Notes: generated from the sequence alone by a model not told the origin. 15,672 nt of DNA from DASPWV01 sp046727855 (GCA_046727855.1 JBKPDL010000188.1:1-15672); one strand, 5' to 3'; shown: positions 1-7,298, counted from the stretch's first letter. Made by a program: numbers and translations.

Positions 1-80
1 CGGCATCGTCGTCGGCCGGTGCGACGCGGAATCACATCCCCACCGTCTCAGCGGTTGAGCACCTGACCGCGTGAGGGAAC

Positions 81-272
81 TCAAACGGCGACGGTGACGC
101 ACAGATAAGTCGCAGGAATCGAGGTTGCGCCTTTGACCTTGCTCCTGTTCTGGCGCTCGAAGAGAGCCTCGAGCTCTTTTTGAAGATCCGCGGCGTTGTC
201 GCTCTGTTCTGCGGCGGCGAATGCGTTCATCGTGGGCCCGTAGTAGGTTCGGAAATCAGCCACGTCCGCTGC
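81..272 (-). pseudogene. SAM-dependent methyltransferase, C-terminal remnant
   Basis: About 63 residues remain in frame. The end of the protein reads ELEALFERQNRS, then TSIPATYLCVTVAV and the stop, and it is preceded by DFRTYYGPTMNAF. From memory of the family, this is how one group of class I SAM-dependent methyltransferases ends (a YGPTxxAF helix, then an IPATYLxVTV strand). The SAM-binding half (motif I, GxGxG-like) is missing: an in-frame TAG lies immediately upstream of residue 1 of the fragment, and I find no upstream half in the other two minus frames. No Shine-Dalgarno precedes the possible GTG at 263. I infer a 5'-truncated, non-functional remnant. It is not simply the missing end of the methyltransferase half at 8486-8875, which is another subfamily. 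Confidence 0.6.
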
Positions 273-864
273 CTAGGCGAACGAATCATAGCTCATCCGC
301 GACTGGTGGCGAATCAGAAGAAGCAATCTTCACGTGGCCTTGGACTGATCGTGGAGGGGTGGCGACTGATCGCCACAGACGAATGCGAGACAAGGTATGA
401 GAACTCTCTGGAACCCTGTCAGGCTCAGGATTGTCGGCTGCGGCTCTGCGTCGCGCCGATCGCCGTCGCCGTTGGTCGCGACGAGGTCCGAGATCAGGTA
501 GTTGAGTGGCTTCTCGGGCTCGTCGGTTTTCCGGATTGGGCGCGGCAGGTTGTCGCGACCCTGCTCGTCCACGAAGTAAGGGATCTCGACACCATCGACC
601 TCTCCCGATTCGATTTCATACCTTTTTGCAGGTGAAATGCAGGCACCGTGTCAAGACTTCGTGGGACAGCGGGACCAGTGTCGGCTCCATGCCCTCGGCA
701 CGTCCGCGATTGGCGGAACGCCCGTGCTCAGGCCGCTTCTCTCTACCGCGAAGCGAGCGTAGGATACCCGCTATGCCCGCGACACGCTGCCGCGGCAGGC
801 GCAAGTGGACACGCTCATAACCTGTGAGTTTCAAGACGCTCCGTGATCTCGTCAGGAGATAGGC
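273..864. other. Gene-poor stretch before the beta-propeller gene
   Basis: About 590 bases with no complete gene that I can support. Its left and middle parts hold an unidentified minus-strand coding fragment (separate entry, 330-650). From about 650 to 850 I see no conserved protein segment in any frame; the open frames there lack start signals and look random. The Shine-Dalgarno of the next gene (AGGAG, about 855-859) marks the right edge. No convincing -10 element can be placed. Confidence 0.5.
330..650 (-). pseudogene. Unidentified coding fragment, probably decayed
   Basis: A minus-strand frame is open from about 650 to the stop at 330. Its middle part has the residue composition and GC-rich third positions of real coding sequence, for example EIESGEVDGVEIPYFVDEQG and then DEPEKPLNYLISDLVATNGD. 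The part after about position 430 looks less protein-like (SLTGFQRVLIPCLAFVCG). There is no good start: the only early start codon is a GTG at 572, inside the protein-like part and without a Shine-Dalgarno. I do not recognise the family. It may be an internal slice of a longer gene that lost both ends, as others in this window have. A chance open frame cannot be excluded. Confidence 0.3.
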
Positions 865-2199
865 ATGAGAGGCGCACACGCGTTGTTGGTCTCGAGCCTG
901 ATCGTGTTGCACACACTGGTGACTGCCGCCAATTGGCCCTCGTTTCGCGGGCCCGCGGCGTCCGGCATCGGTGAAGGCCCGCCAGCACCGCTGACGTGGG
1001 ATGTGCCCGCGAACAAGAACGTCAAATGGCGCGTTGCTGTGCCGGGCCTTGCGCATTCGAGCCCGGTCGTCTGGGGCAATCAGGTCTGTGTCGGCACCGC
1101 GGTCAGCAGCACCGCATCCGCGGATTTGAAAGTGGGGCTTTACGGCAACATCGAATCGGCCAACGACCAGTCGCCGCATCGCTGGATCGTGATCTGCTAC
1201 GACAAGGCAACCGGCAAGCAGTTATGGGAGCGCATCGCGCATACGGGTGTGCCACAAGTCAAACGTCACACCAAGTCGACACACGCAAGCTCCACGCTGG
1301 CGACCGACGGCCGCTACATCGTCGCGTTCTTCGGTTCCGAGGGGCTGTATGCGTTCGACGTGAAAGGCACTCCGGTGTGGAGTAAGAACTTCGGAGTGCT
1401 CGACTCCGGCTTTTTCATGGTGCCAGACGCGCAATGGGGCTTCGCCAGCTCGCCCGTCATTCATGGAAATCGCGTGATCATTCAGGCGGACGTGCAGAAG
1501 GGATCGTTCGTCGCGGCGCTGGATCTGACGACCGGCAAGGAGCTTTGGCGAACTCCTCGGGCAGACGTGCCCACGTTCAGCACGCCGGCGGTGGTGACCA
1601 CCAATAGTGGAGCACAGGTTGTCGTCAACGGCTGGAAACACATTGGCGGCTACGATCTGGAAACCGGCAAGGAAATCTGGCGGATGGCCGGCGGCGGCGA
1701 CATTCCTGTCCCTACGCCGATCGCCGCGCACGGACTCATCTTCATCACCAACTCGCATGGTGGCAAATCGCCCGTCTTCGCGGTGAAGCCGTCGGCATCC
1801 GGGGACATCACGCCCAAGGAGAACGAGACGTCGAACGCGCATATCGCGTGGAGCGTCCCCCGCGACGGCTCATACATGCAGACGCCGCTCGTGTACGACG
1901 ACCTCTTGTACGTTTGCAAGGACAACGGCGTACTTTCCGTATTCGACGCCAAGACTGGCGAACGCCGCTACCAGGCGCGGCTTGCTGATGGCAAGACCGG
2001 TTTCAGCGCATCGCCCGTGGCATCGAACGGGCGCATTTACTTCACGAGCGAAGAAGGGGACGTCTACGTGATCAAAGCGGGCCCCGCCTTCGAGCAGCTT
2101 GCAGTGAACCCCTTGGGCGAGGTGGCGATGGCGACGGCGGCCATCTCGGATGGCGTGATGTTCTTCCGGACGCGCAGCCATCTCGTCGCCGTACAGTAG
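865..2199 (+). CDS. Secreted PQQ-binding-like beta-propeller protein
   Basis: The 444-residue product starts with a signal peptide (about residues 1-21, ending LVTAA), so it should act in the periplasm or outside the cell. The mature N-terminus, NWPSFRGPAASGIGEG, is the usual opening of PQQ-like (PF13360-type) outer-membrane or periplasmic beta-propellers. Propeller blades are visible as repeated strands ending in TGKxLW or TGKEIW: CYDKATGKQLWE, ALDLTTGKELWR, YDLETGKEIWR and VFDAKTGERRY, each followed by a SSPV/STPA/QTPL strand opening the next blade. There is no cytochrome c CxxCH motif and no dehydrogenase active-site region, so enzymatic PQQ use is not shown; a structural or sensor role is as likely. 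The start is fixed by AGGAG 6 bases before ATG. It is transcribed alone; the next gene begins 88 bases downstream. Confidence 0.85.
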   Translation: MRGAHALLVSSLIVLHTLVTAANWPSFRGPAASGIGEGPPAPLTWDVPANKNVKWRVAVPGLAHSSPVVWGNQVCVGTAVSSTASADLKVGLYGNIESANDQSPHRWIVICYDKATGKQLWERIAHTGVPQVKRHTKSTHASSTLATDGRYIVAFFGSEGLYAFDVKGTPVWSKNFGVLDSGFFMVPDAQWGFASSPVIHGNRVIIQADVQKGSFVAALDLTTGKELWRTPRADVPTFSTPAVVTTNSGAQVVVNGWKHIGGYDLETGKEIWRMAGGGDIPVPTPIAAHGLIFITNSHGGKSPVFAVKPSASGDITPKENETSNAHIAWSVPRDGSYMQTPLVYDDLLYVCKDNGVLSVFDAKTGERRYQARLADGKTGFSASPVASNGRIYFTSEEGDVYVIKAGPAFEQLAVNPLGEVAMATAAISDGVMFFRTRSHLVAVQ

Positions 2200-2287
2200 C
2201 GGCGGGCTGCTCGGCGGCGCTGGAACGTGGGCCCTCGTCGGTGATGAGCGAGCTACCATTCCGCCCCGTGGCCAGGAGGTTCAGCAG

Positions 2288-2578
2288 ATGGTGATCAATC
2301 GCGTGAATCCGCTCTCGGTTGCGAAGCTTGCCGGCATGCTGTACACGATTCTCGGTTTGATCTTTGGCGCGATCATCTCGCTCGTCGCGCTCGCCGGCGG
2401 CATGGCCGGCAATTCCGACGAGCCCGGCGCGGCCATGGGCGCGATCTTTGGCGTGGGCGCCGTGATCCTGCTGCCGATCCTCTACGGCGGTCTGGGCTTC
2501 GTGATGACGCTACTGATGGCGGCGCTCTACAACATGACCGCGCGGATAGTCGGCGGCGTCCAGATCGACGTGAGCTAG
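2288..2578 (+). CDS. Small membrane protein, DUF3566-like
   Basis: The 96-residue protein has a short basic N-terminus (MVINRVNPLSVAKLAG), then a hydrophobic helix (about residues 17-38), a short Gly/Asp-rich loop with NSDEPGAA, and a second hydrophobic stretch (about 51-82) long enough for one or two more helices. The pattern NPLSVAKLAGMLYTILGLI resembles the conserved opening of small bacterial inner-membrane proteins often labelled as transmembrane domain of unknown function (DUF3566-like). No catalytic residue is visible. The start is supported by CCAGGAGG about 8 bases before ATG. It lies downstream of the beta-propeller gene in the same direction with an 88-base gap and its own Shine-Dalgarno, so co-transcription is possible but not shown. 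Confidence 0.75.
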   Translation: MVINRVNPLSVAKLAGMLYTILGLIFGAIISLVALAGGMAGNSDEPGAAMGAIFGVGAVILLPILYGGLGFVMTLLMAALYNMTARIVGGVQIDVS

Positions 2579-2696
2579 CCGACGCGCGAGCGTGTACCGC
2601 CCGCTTAGGGCCCAGATCGCCATTTCGATCGGTGCATTGTGCAAGCACTGGATGACGCGCCATGGCTATCGGCTCCCTCAATCCACGAGCGGGCTT

Positions 2697-4376
2697 TCAG
2701 CGAAGAGCTGCGAGCATCGCTTGCAGGCGATCGCGGCCCAGCCAGCGGCCGCGGACCATTACCCCGACCGGCTGCCGAAGTGATCCAAGATCCTCGAGCG
2801 GGTTGCGTTCTACCAGCATCAGGTCGGCCCGCTGCCCGACCGCGATCGTGCCGAATTCCTCCGCCTTCCCGAGAAAAGCGGCGGGAACCACAGTTGCGGC
2901 GCGCAGCGCCTCGTACGGTGTCAGCCCGGCCTCATGGAGCAATTCGAGCTCGCGATGAAGCGACGACCCCGGCGCGATCAGCGGGAACCCCAGCGCGTCA
3001 GTGCCAGCCATCAGTGGCACGCCAGCGCGATGCAACGCCGCCGTGACTTCGCGCGTGAACTCTGGATATCGATTCAGCTCCTGTATCCCGGTCACGTTGG
3101 GTGGCAACCGCTGCCAGCGGTCGCGGGCTGATGGCTGCAAGTAATCAATCGCGGGGTCGCGGGCAATTGCCGGACGTCGCGTCGGGCTGAAGGTGTCGTA
3201 ATTGATCAAGGTCGATTGCACCACGGTGCCTGCGTTCTTAAGGCGGCGAGCGACATCCTCGATCCCGCTCTGACTGCTGCGCCACGCGATTGGCGTCCAC
3301 ACGATTGCCCAATACGTCACCGCCCCGGCGGGGATGAGGACGAGAGAACGTCGCCACGCCAGCACGATCGTACTGGCGGCGATCGCCAGGGATGCTACGG
3401 TGAAAACGATCCGCAGCAAGGTGCTACGAAAGAACGGGCCGCCCGGGGAGAAACAGAAATAGCTGGCTGCCGCGACCAGACCTGCCCCGGCCAGAACGCT
3501 CACCGGCAGACGCGCGCGGCTTCCGCGTCGAGGCAAGCGCCGAAATCGACGGACGAGTGCCATCACCTCGGAGACGAGGGCGACGGTGAGCACGATCGCG
3601 AGTCCTGCGCCGCCGGCGATCAAGGACCACCGATGACGCACCACAGGATTGAAGTACAGCCGCGTAAGCTCACCAACATGCGCCAGCGCCTGTTGGCGCG
3701 CGTGCAGCATGGCGTCGAGGCCCAGATTCACCGGCGCGTGGCCGATGAGCGGTAGTCGTGCGCGCCGTGCCGCCTCGTTCATCGTTTCGTAGGCGGAGAG
3801 CGACAGCCCGACGGTCGTGGGTGCCGGATTGGGACCCACGATCTCGCGGAACTTCAACAAGTCGTAATCGGCTGCTGCGGTTGCGGCAATCTCGCCTTCC
3901 ACCTCTTCGGCCGAATTGACGCGAGGCTCGTTGAAGAACGGCGGCGACGTGTAAATGGTGGGTCCAATCAGCTCGCCAGCGATCACGCGTCGTCGCCATT
4001 CGAGATGTTCGGTTGTGCCACCGAGATTGAACACCGTCGTAACGCCGTAGGCCAAGTACAGTGGCGCATCGCCGAACTCCGCACGCCCGGGAGCGAAGAT
4101 CGTGCCTGCAAGATGCACGTGGGCGTCGGTCAGTCCCGGTACGAGATAAAGACCCGCGCCGTTGATGACGATCGCGTCGTCCGGCACCGGCTCGTCCTTG
4201 GTGGGCCCTATACTCACAATGCGCTCGCCGCGAACGACGACGGTCTGATGTGCAAGCGTCGTCTCGCGATCCATTGGAACAACGGTGACATCGACGAAAT
4301 GCACTGATTGTGCGCTCAGGCCGGCGGGCGCCAGGATTAGCAGAAGTCCGGCAAGGGAGCCTCTCACGAGAAGCAT
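2697..4376 (-). CDS. Amidohydrolase with a membrane domain inside the barrel
   Basis: A 559-residue metal-dependent hydrolase of the imidazolonepropionase/prolidase-like amidohydrolase group. A signal peptide or anchor (residues 1-23, ending LSAQ) precedes the N-terminal beta-sandwich. Metal-site residues are present in order: DAHVH (H86, H88), LLKF (K175, the likely carboxylated lysine), IGHAP (H213), LAHVGE (H233) and AGTDA (D460). The C-terminal GxRADLMLVERNP return strand is intact. Unusually, about 120 residues with four hydrophobic helices (about 250-275, 289-309, 320-340, 345-365), joined by basic loops such as RRFRRLPRRGSR, sit between H233 and D460. The substrate is unknown. I prefer ATG 4376 over ATG 4403: it gives a normal signal peptide and lies 6 bases after a CATAAT -10 element. 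The gene is divergent from the ACMSD-like gene. Confidence 0.85.
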   Translation of the reverse strand: MLLVRGSLAGLLLILAPAGLSAQSVHFVDVTVVPMDRETTLAHQTVVVRGERIVSIGPTKDEPVPDDAIVINGAGLYLVPGLTDAHVHLAGTIFAPGRAEFGDAPLYLAYGVTTVFNLGGTTEHLEWRRRVIAGELIGPTIYTSPPFFNEPRVNSAEEVEGEIAATAAADYDLLKFREIVGPNPAPTTVGLSLSAYETMNEAARRARLPLIGHAPVNLGLDAMLHARQQALAHVGELTRLYFNPVVRHRWSLIAGGAGLAIVLTVALVSEVMALVRRFRRLPRRGSRARLPVSVLAGAGLVAAASYFCFSPGGPFFRSTLLRIVFTVASLAIAASTIVLAWRRSLVLIPAGAVTYWAIVWTPIAWRSSQSGIEDVARRLKNAGTVVQSTLINYDTFSPTRRPAIARDPAIDYLQPSARDRWQRLPPNVTGIQELNRYPEFTREVTAALHRAGVPLMAGTDALGFPLIAPGSSLHRELELLHEAGLTPYEALRAATVVPAAFLGKAEEFGTIAVGQRADLMLVERNPLEDLGSLRQPVGVMVRGRWLGRDRLQAMLAALR

Positions 4377-4388
4377 GCCCGGATTATG
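4377..4388 (-). promoter_or_regulatory. -10 element giving a leaderless amidohydrolase mRNA
   Basis: On the minus strand, CATAAT (4388-4383) is followed by CCGGGC and then ATG at 4376. With transcription normally starting 6-8 bases after the -10 hexamer, the mRNA would begin at or next to the start codon. No Shine-Dalgarno is visible. The same CATAAT/TATAAT-CCGGG string occurs before the methyltransferase half at 8875. I find no good -35. Confidence 0.5.
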
Positions 4389-4435
4389 AACGTGGGGCGG
4401 CATATGGCGCAGTGTCCGTACCGTCGCCGCGTAGA

Positions 4436-4453
4436 GCGGGGCTCAAGCCCCGC
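4436..4453. repeat. Perfect GC-rich inverted repeat (REP-like)
   Basis: GCGGGGCT-CA-AGCCCCGC: eight perfectly paired bases around a 2-base centre, between the two divergent amidohydrolase genes and 10 bases before the TATAAT of the plus-strand gene. No T-run follows, so a terminator is unlikely. Short GGGGCT-AGCCCC palindromes are often dispersed in intergenic regions of GC-rich genomes; that this is one is inference, as no second copy is in the window. Confidence 0.5.
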
Positions 4454-4462
4454 GGACCGCCG

Positions 4463-4502
4463 TATAATCGCCACGCCCGCCCACACTGGTTTCCGCAGGA
4501 GG
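4463..4502 (+). promoter_or_regulatory. Promoter -10 and Shine-Dalgarno of ACMSD-like gene
   Basis: A consensus TATAAT lies at 4463-4468 and a strong AGGAGG at 4497-4502, 4 bases before GTG 4507. This predicts a leader of about 30 bases and fixes the GTG as the start. No clear -35 is visible; the GC-rich palindrome at 4436-4453 occupies much of the place where it would lie. Confidence 0.65.
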
Positions 4503-4506
4503 ACCC

Positions 4507-5610
4507 GTGCCGAATCGCCGAGAGTTCATCCGAAACGCGGCCGGTGCAACCGTCACCCTGCTCATGAGCGGCGATCGTTTTGCTGATGGCGCATGGCGGC
4601 AGGTTGGTGCCGCGCCCGGCAAGCGTCGCGAAGTGTCGATCGGCGGCCGTCGGGTGAAAACGGTGGACGTGCACGCGCACTGCTTTGTTCCCGACGTCTG
4701 GGAAGTAGTGAAGAACACGCCACTGGCAGAAGTGGCGAAGACCAATCTGACGGGCAACATCGTCCTCGGCAACCCGCAACGCCTGATCGACATAGATGCG
4801 CAGGGCATCGACTACCAGGCGATCAACATCAACGCGTGGGGATACTCGGCCGATCGCGCCCTGGCCCGGGACGTGGTCGCCATACAGAACGAGAAGATCT
4901 CGGAGTGGTGCGCCAAGCATCCCGATCGGTTCGTGGGGATGGCGTCGCTCGCGTTGCAGCATCCCGATCTCGCGGCCGAGCAGTTGGAGCAGGCAGTGAC
5001 GAAATTGGGACTGCGCGGTGCGGCGATTGGGGGCAGCGTCGAAGGTCAGGAACTATCCGATCGGAAATTCGATCCGTTCTGGGCCAAGGCCGAGGAGCTC
5101 GGCGTGCTGCTCTTCATGCACCCGCAGCCCGCCCCAGGCACGACGCAAAACATGCGACTGCAAGGGAGGGGTGGCCTCGGCAACACAATTGGTAATCCTC
5201 TCGAGACGACCGTATTCCTGTCCCATTTGATCTTCGAGGGCACGTTGGATCGTTTCCCCGGTCTCAAGATCTGCGCGGCGCATGCAGGCGGGTACCTCGC
5301 GTCTTACAGCGGCCGGTCGGATGCGCTCTGCGGGCGCGCCGGTGGCGCCGGCACCGACTGCAAGGCGCTCAAGAAGAAGCCGAGTGAGTACTTCAAGAGA
5401 GAGCTCTTCGTCGACACGATGATCTTTCACGAGGAGGGACTTCGGCATCTGGTCGCCGAGGCTGGCGTCGGTCAAATGGTGTACGGAACCGACTATCCCT
5501 TCGATTGGCCCGTCGGGATCGATTTCGTCCTCAATGCACCATTCCTGAGCAGCGCCGACAAGGCAGCGATTCTCGGCGGCAACGCGATGAAACTGCTCCG
5601 CATCACGTAG
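4507..5610 (+). CDS. Tat-exported ACMSD-like amidohydrolase
   Basis: A 367-residue protein of the amidohydrolase_2 / aminocarboxymuconate-semialdehyde decarboxylase (ACMSD) group, whose members decarboxylate or hydrolyse carboxylated substrates using one divalent metal. Residues 4-20 (RREFIRNAAGATVTLL) form a twin-arginine signal, so the folded enzyme should be exported. Metal-site residues are all present: VDVHAH (H56, H58), FMHPQ (H205), AAHAGG (H259) and YGTDYPFDW (D329). Length fits the family plus the signal. Start: GTG with AGGAGG 4 bases upstream and TATAAT at 4463. It is divergent from the membrane-inserted amidohydrolase, with no other catabolic genes nearby, so the substrate cannot be named. 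A hairpin follows the stop directly. The true tryptophan-catabolism enzyme is cytoplasmic, which argues against that exact role. Confidence 0.88.
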   Translation: MPNRREFIRNAAGATVTLLMSGDRFADGAWRQVGAAPGKRREVSIGGRRVKTVDVHAHCFVPDVWEVVKNTPLAEVAKTNLTGNIVLGNPQRLIDIDAQGIDYQAININAWGYSADRALARDVVAIQNEKISEWCAKHPDRFVGMASLALQHPDLAAEQLEQAVTKLGLRGAAIGGSVEGQELSDRKFDPFWAKAEELGVLLFMHPQPAPGTTQNMRLQGRGGLGNTIGNPLETTVFLSHLIFEGTLDRFPGLKICAAHAGGYLASYSGRSDALCGRAGGAGTDCKALKKKPSEYFKRELFVDTMIFHEEGLRHLVAEAGVGQMVYGTDYPFDWPVGIDFVLNAPFLSSADKAAILGGNAMKLLRIT

Positions 5611-5611
5611 T

Positions 5612-5631
5612 GTCCGGCGTCAGCCGGACTT
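5612..5631 (+). terminator. Hairpin directly after the ACMSD-like stop
   Basis: GTCCGGC-GTCA-GCCGGAC, a perfect 7-base stem with a 4-base loop, starts one base after the TAG stop and is followed by TT only. Position fits a terminator, but the weak T-tract leaves open that it is a dispersed palindrome. Confidence 0.5.
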
Positions 5632-5750
5632 GCACGTGTCCTCCGCGACTAGCCCCCCACGCGCGATCGCCGTGCGGACGATTCATTCCGTTCTTGCGTC
5701 ACCTCAGACGTCTCGCGGCGAACATCAAGGTGCGCTCGAACCGCTCGGTG

Positions 5751-5996
5751 CTAGGCCCGAGGTGCGAGCACGATGCGCGACAGCTGCGGATACGTCGCGC
5801 GATAGCCGCGCCAGCGCGCGATCGGCGCGAGTGCGCCAAAGATCGCGCGCTGCGCCGCCAGCGGCGGCGAACGGAACACGATCACGTCGCTGAACTCCCG
5901 CGCACTCAGGGCGAGCTGCAGCGGATTCGGTATGGCCTTGCCGTCAGATACCAACTCCATCGAGCGATTCTGCCGCCATTTTTCGACGCACCGGAA
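5751..5996 (-). pseudogene. Cupin-fold protein, C-terminal tail remnant
   Basis: About 80 residues are readable, from VEKWRQNRSMELVSDG through IPNPLQLALSAREFSD to VIVF, then PPLAAQRAIFGALAPIARWR and GYRATYP, with a stop at 5751. In the family as I remember it, small cupin_2 proteins carry after the barrel just such a tail: a helix, the NPLQLAxxAREF segment, and a PPxxxQRAxFxxLAPxxRxxGYRA helix. The double-stranded beta-helix with its metal-binding histidines is absent; upstream of about 5996 the frame loses similarity and the SnoaL-like gene begins on the other strand. The only internal start, ATG 5960, lies inside the tail and lacks a Shine-Dalgarno. I infer a 5' deletion remnant. A small independent membrane-associated peptide is a less likely alternative. 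Confidence 0.55.
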
Positions 5997-6072
5997 TGGT
6001 ACAGCTCGAGAACAGAAAATGGACCTTCCAACCGGACCGCAGTCTCCCTAGGATTGAGGAGGCAGACAGACG

Positions 6073-6537
6073 ATGGACGGAGTCATGAATATCGACACAC
6101 ACAACGGTCGGGTGATGCTCGAGATCTTTCGCGCGATCGAACAACGCGATCCGGACCCACGCCACAACGACGAGCACCTGCTGAGAACGCTCTTTCAGCC
6201 AGGTGTGGAATTCCACTGGCCGACATTTCTGCCATACGGCGGAGTCTCGCGGGGCTTCGGCCACACTGGCGCGACGTGGACCGACACGTGGAACGCACTA
6301 CAACCGACGGAGACCGAGCGTCGAATGGATCCGCGGATCGTAGCTGCCAACGACAAGGAGGTCGTCATTCTGTGGCGGCAACGAGGCGTCAGCCCGAGCG
6401 GAGCGCGGCTGGACTCGGAAGTGCTCGGGCTCTACGAGCTTCGCGACGGGAAGCTCGCACGCGCACAGATGTTCTACTTCGACCCGACGGCCGTGACGCA
6501 CTTTCTGGAAGAAGCCAAGCGTTGCGTGACCCGCTGA
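6073..6537 (+). CDS. SnoaL-like / NTF2-like protein
   Basis: The 154-residue protein has the size and layout of the NTF2-like cone fold: an N-terminal helix (VMLEIFRAIEQRD), a second helix (HLLRTLFQPGVEFHWP), an aromatic-rich pocket region (FHWPTFLPYGG, then a GATWTDTWNAL helix), and three C-terminal strands (VVILWRQRG, VLGLYELRDGKLARAQMFYF). The phrase GLYELRDGKLARAQMFYFD is typical of SnoaL-like proteins (steroid isomerase, polyketide cyclase and related roles). The function cannot be narrowed; many members simply bind small hydrophobic ligands. No signal peptide, so cytoplasmic. The start at 6073 has GAGGAGG 11 bases upstream; ATG 6085 is a possible alternative. It stands alone, convergent with the gene at 6715-7032. 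Confidence 0.8.
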   Translation: MDGVMNIDTHNGRVMLEIFRAIEQRDPDPRHNDEHLLRTLFQPGVEFHWPTFLPYGGVSRGFGHTGATWTDTWNALQPTETERRMDPRIVAANDKEVVILWRQRGVSPSGARLDSEVLGLYELRDGKLARAQMFYFDPTAVTHFLEEAKRCVTR

Positions 6538-6674
6538 ATGAGAACCGTCGCCCGGCGTTGCAGCTGAATGTGACAGAGCTCAAATAGGTGGTCGAAGCGA
6601 GATACGGGCCGTGCTCGAAGGAACACTCGACCCTGGAGAAGCGTCGTCGGTGCTCTCACTCCATTCAGGGCAGT

Positions 6675-6701
6675 CACTCAAAGGGGCAGGCCACTCAAAG
6701 G
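6675..6701 (+). repeat. Short tandem direct repeat
   Basis: CACTCAAAGG occurs at 6675-6684 and again at 6692-6701, a 17-base period, with a weaker related unit just upstream (CACTCCATTCAGGGCAG). It lies in the intergenic region between two convergent genes. No function can be assigned. Confidence 0.5.
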
Positions 6702-6714
6702 AGCTACCAATCCA

Positions 6715-7032
6715 TCAGCGAAAAGCGCTTGGGAACTCGCTCCGTATGAAGGTCTTGATACCCTCTCGGCCGGTCAATCGAAGCGTGACCGGTCCGTTAT
6801 CACGACGCAGCTCGAGATGAAAGTCGAAGAACGGGCAGCATCGTCGTTCCAGGTCGATCCACGTCGCGAGATCTGCGACAGAGATTCGATCACCATCGAG
6901 TACGAACGCGTAGCCGTCCGCGAGCTCACGAGTGCCGAGAAGCGACTTCAACAGGCGTGCGGAGATCTGCTCCTGCTCCTTGCGTTCAGAGGGTGTGAGG
7001 GCTCGCAGGTTACAGGCAAAGGCGGGCTCCAC
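6715..7032 (-). CDS. Conserved hypothetical protein with a CCPF motif
   Basis: A soluble 105-residue protein with no signal peptide. It opens with FACNLRALTPSERKEQEQI and a charged helix, has a short strand pair (ADGYAFVLDGDRIS), then the most conserved-looking part, WIDLERRCCPFFDFHLEL, and ends with a strand pair plus helix, VTLRLTGREGIKTFI. I know similar small proteins (WIxLERxCCPFxxFxLE, then LRLTGxxGxKxF) as uncharacterised, sometimes near metal-resistance genes; no such neighbour is here. The vicinal cysteines (C68, C69) and C7 could bind a thiophilic metal, which is inference. Start: GTG at 7032 with an AGGA about 10 bases upstream. No promoter is evident; the gene is single. Confidence 0.72.
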   Translation of the reverse strand: MEPAFACNLRALTPSERKEQEQISARLLKSLLGTRELADGYAFVLDGDRISVADLATWIDLERRCCPFFDFHLELRRDNGPVTLRLTGREGIKTFIRSEFPSAFR

Positions 7033-7243
7033 GTTTGGCGTCCTGAAATGAAAATGCCGCCCCCGACATTCCGACGATACCGATTATGGCTGCGACCTTC
7101 AAGAACCGCATCGTTCCCCCTGCGTTCCGAGGGCGTTCGCCACGCGCGGAAGATGGCAAGCGTGCCGTCAACCTCTTCCTGCGCCCGGTGAGCTAAGGTT
7201 AATGCACTTGAATGGGCAAGCCGCGGACGTGTAACGCGGGAAG

Positions 7244-7274
7244 GGCATTGGAATGTCTTGGACACTCCAATGCC
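7244..7274 (-). terminator. Long hairpin after the 7299-7670 gene
   Basis: GGCATTGGAATGTC-TTG-GACACTCCAATGCC: 13 of 14 pairs match, with a 3-base loop. It begins 24 bases beyond the minus-strand stop codon at 7299. No T-run follows on either strand, so it may be a factor-assisted terminator or an mRNA 3'-end stabiliser. Confidence 0.5.
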
Positions 7275-7298
7275 TCCCTGGCCTAATTGGCGAAGCGA

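Noticed and set aside
616..1842. Long minus-strand frames opposite the beta-propeller gene
   Set aside because: They are antisense to a protein with a signal peptide and repeated TGKxLW blades; no start signals or motifs of their own.
4374..4403. ATG 4403 as the start of the membrane-inserted amidohydrolase
   Set aside because: It would put MPPHVHNPG before the signal peptide and place the CATAAT element inside the gene; ATG 4376 gives a normal signal peptide.
5505..6587. A 360-codon plus-strand frame across the cupin remnant and the SnoaL-like gene
   Set aside because: It crosses two better supported coding regions in the wrong frame, its product is Arg-rich throughout and it has no Shine-Dalgarno.
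7086..7196. A 36-codon plus-strand frame starting MAATFKNRIVPPAF
   Set aside because: No Shine-Dalgarno or promoter and no recognisable family; an ordinary chance frame between two genes.
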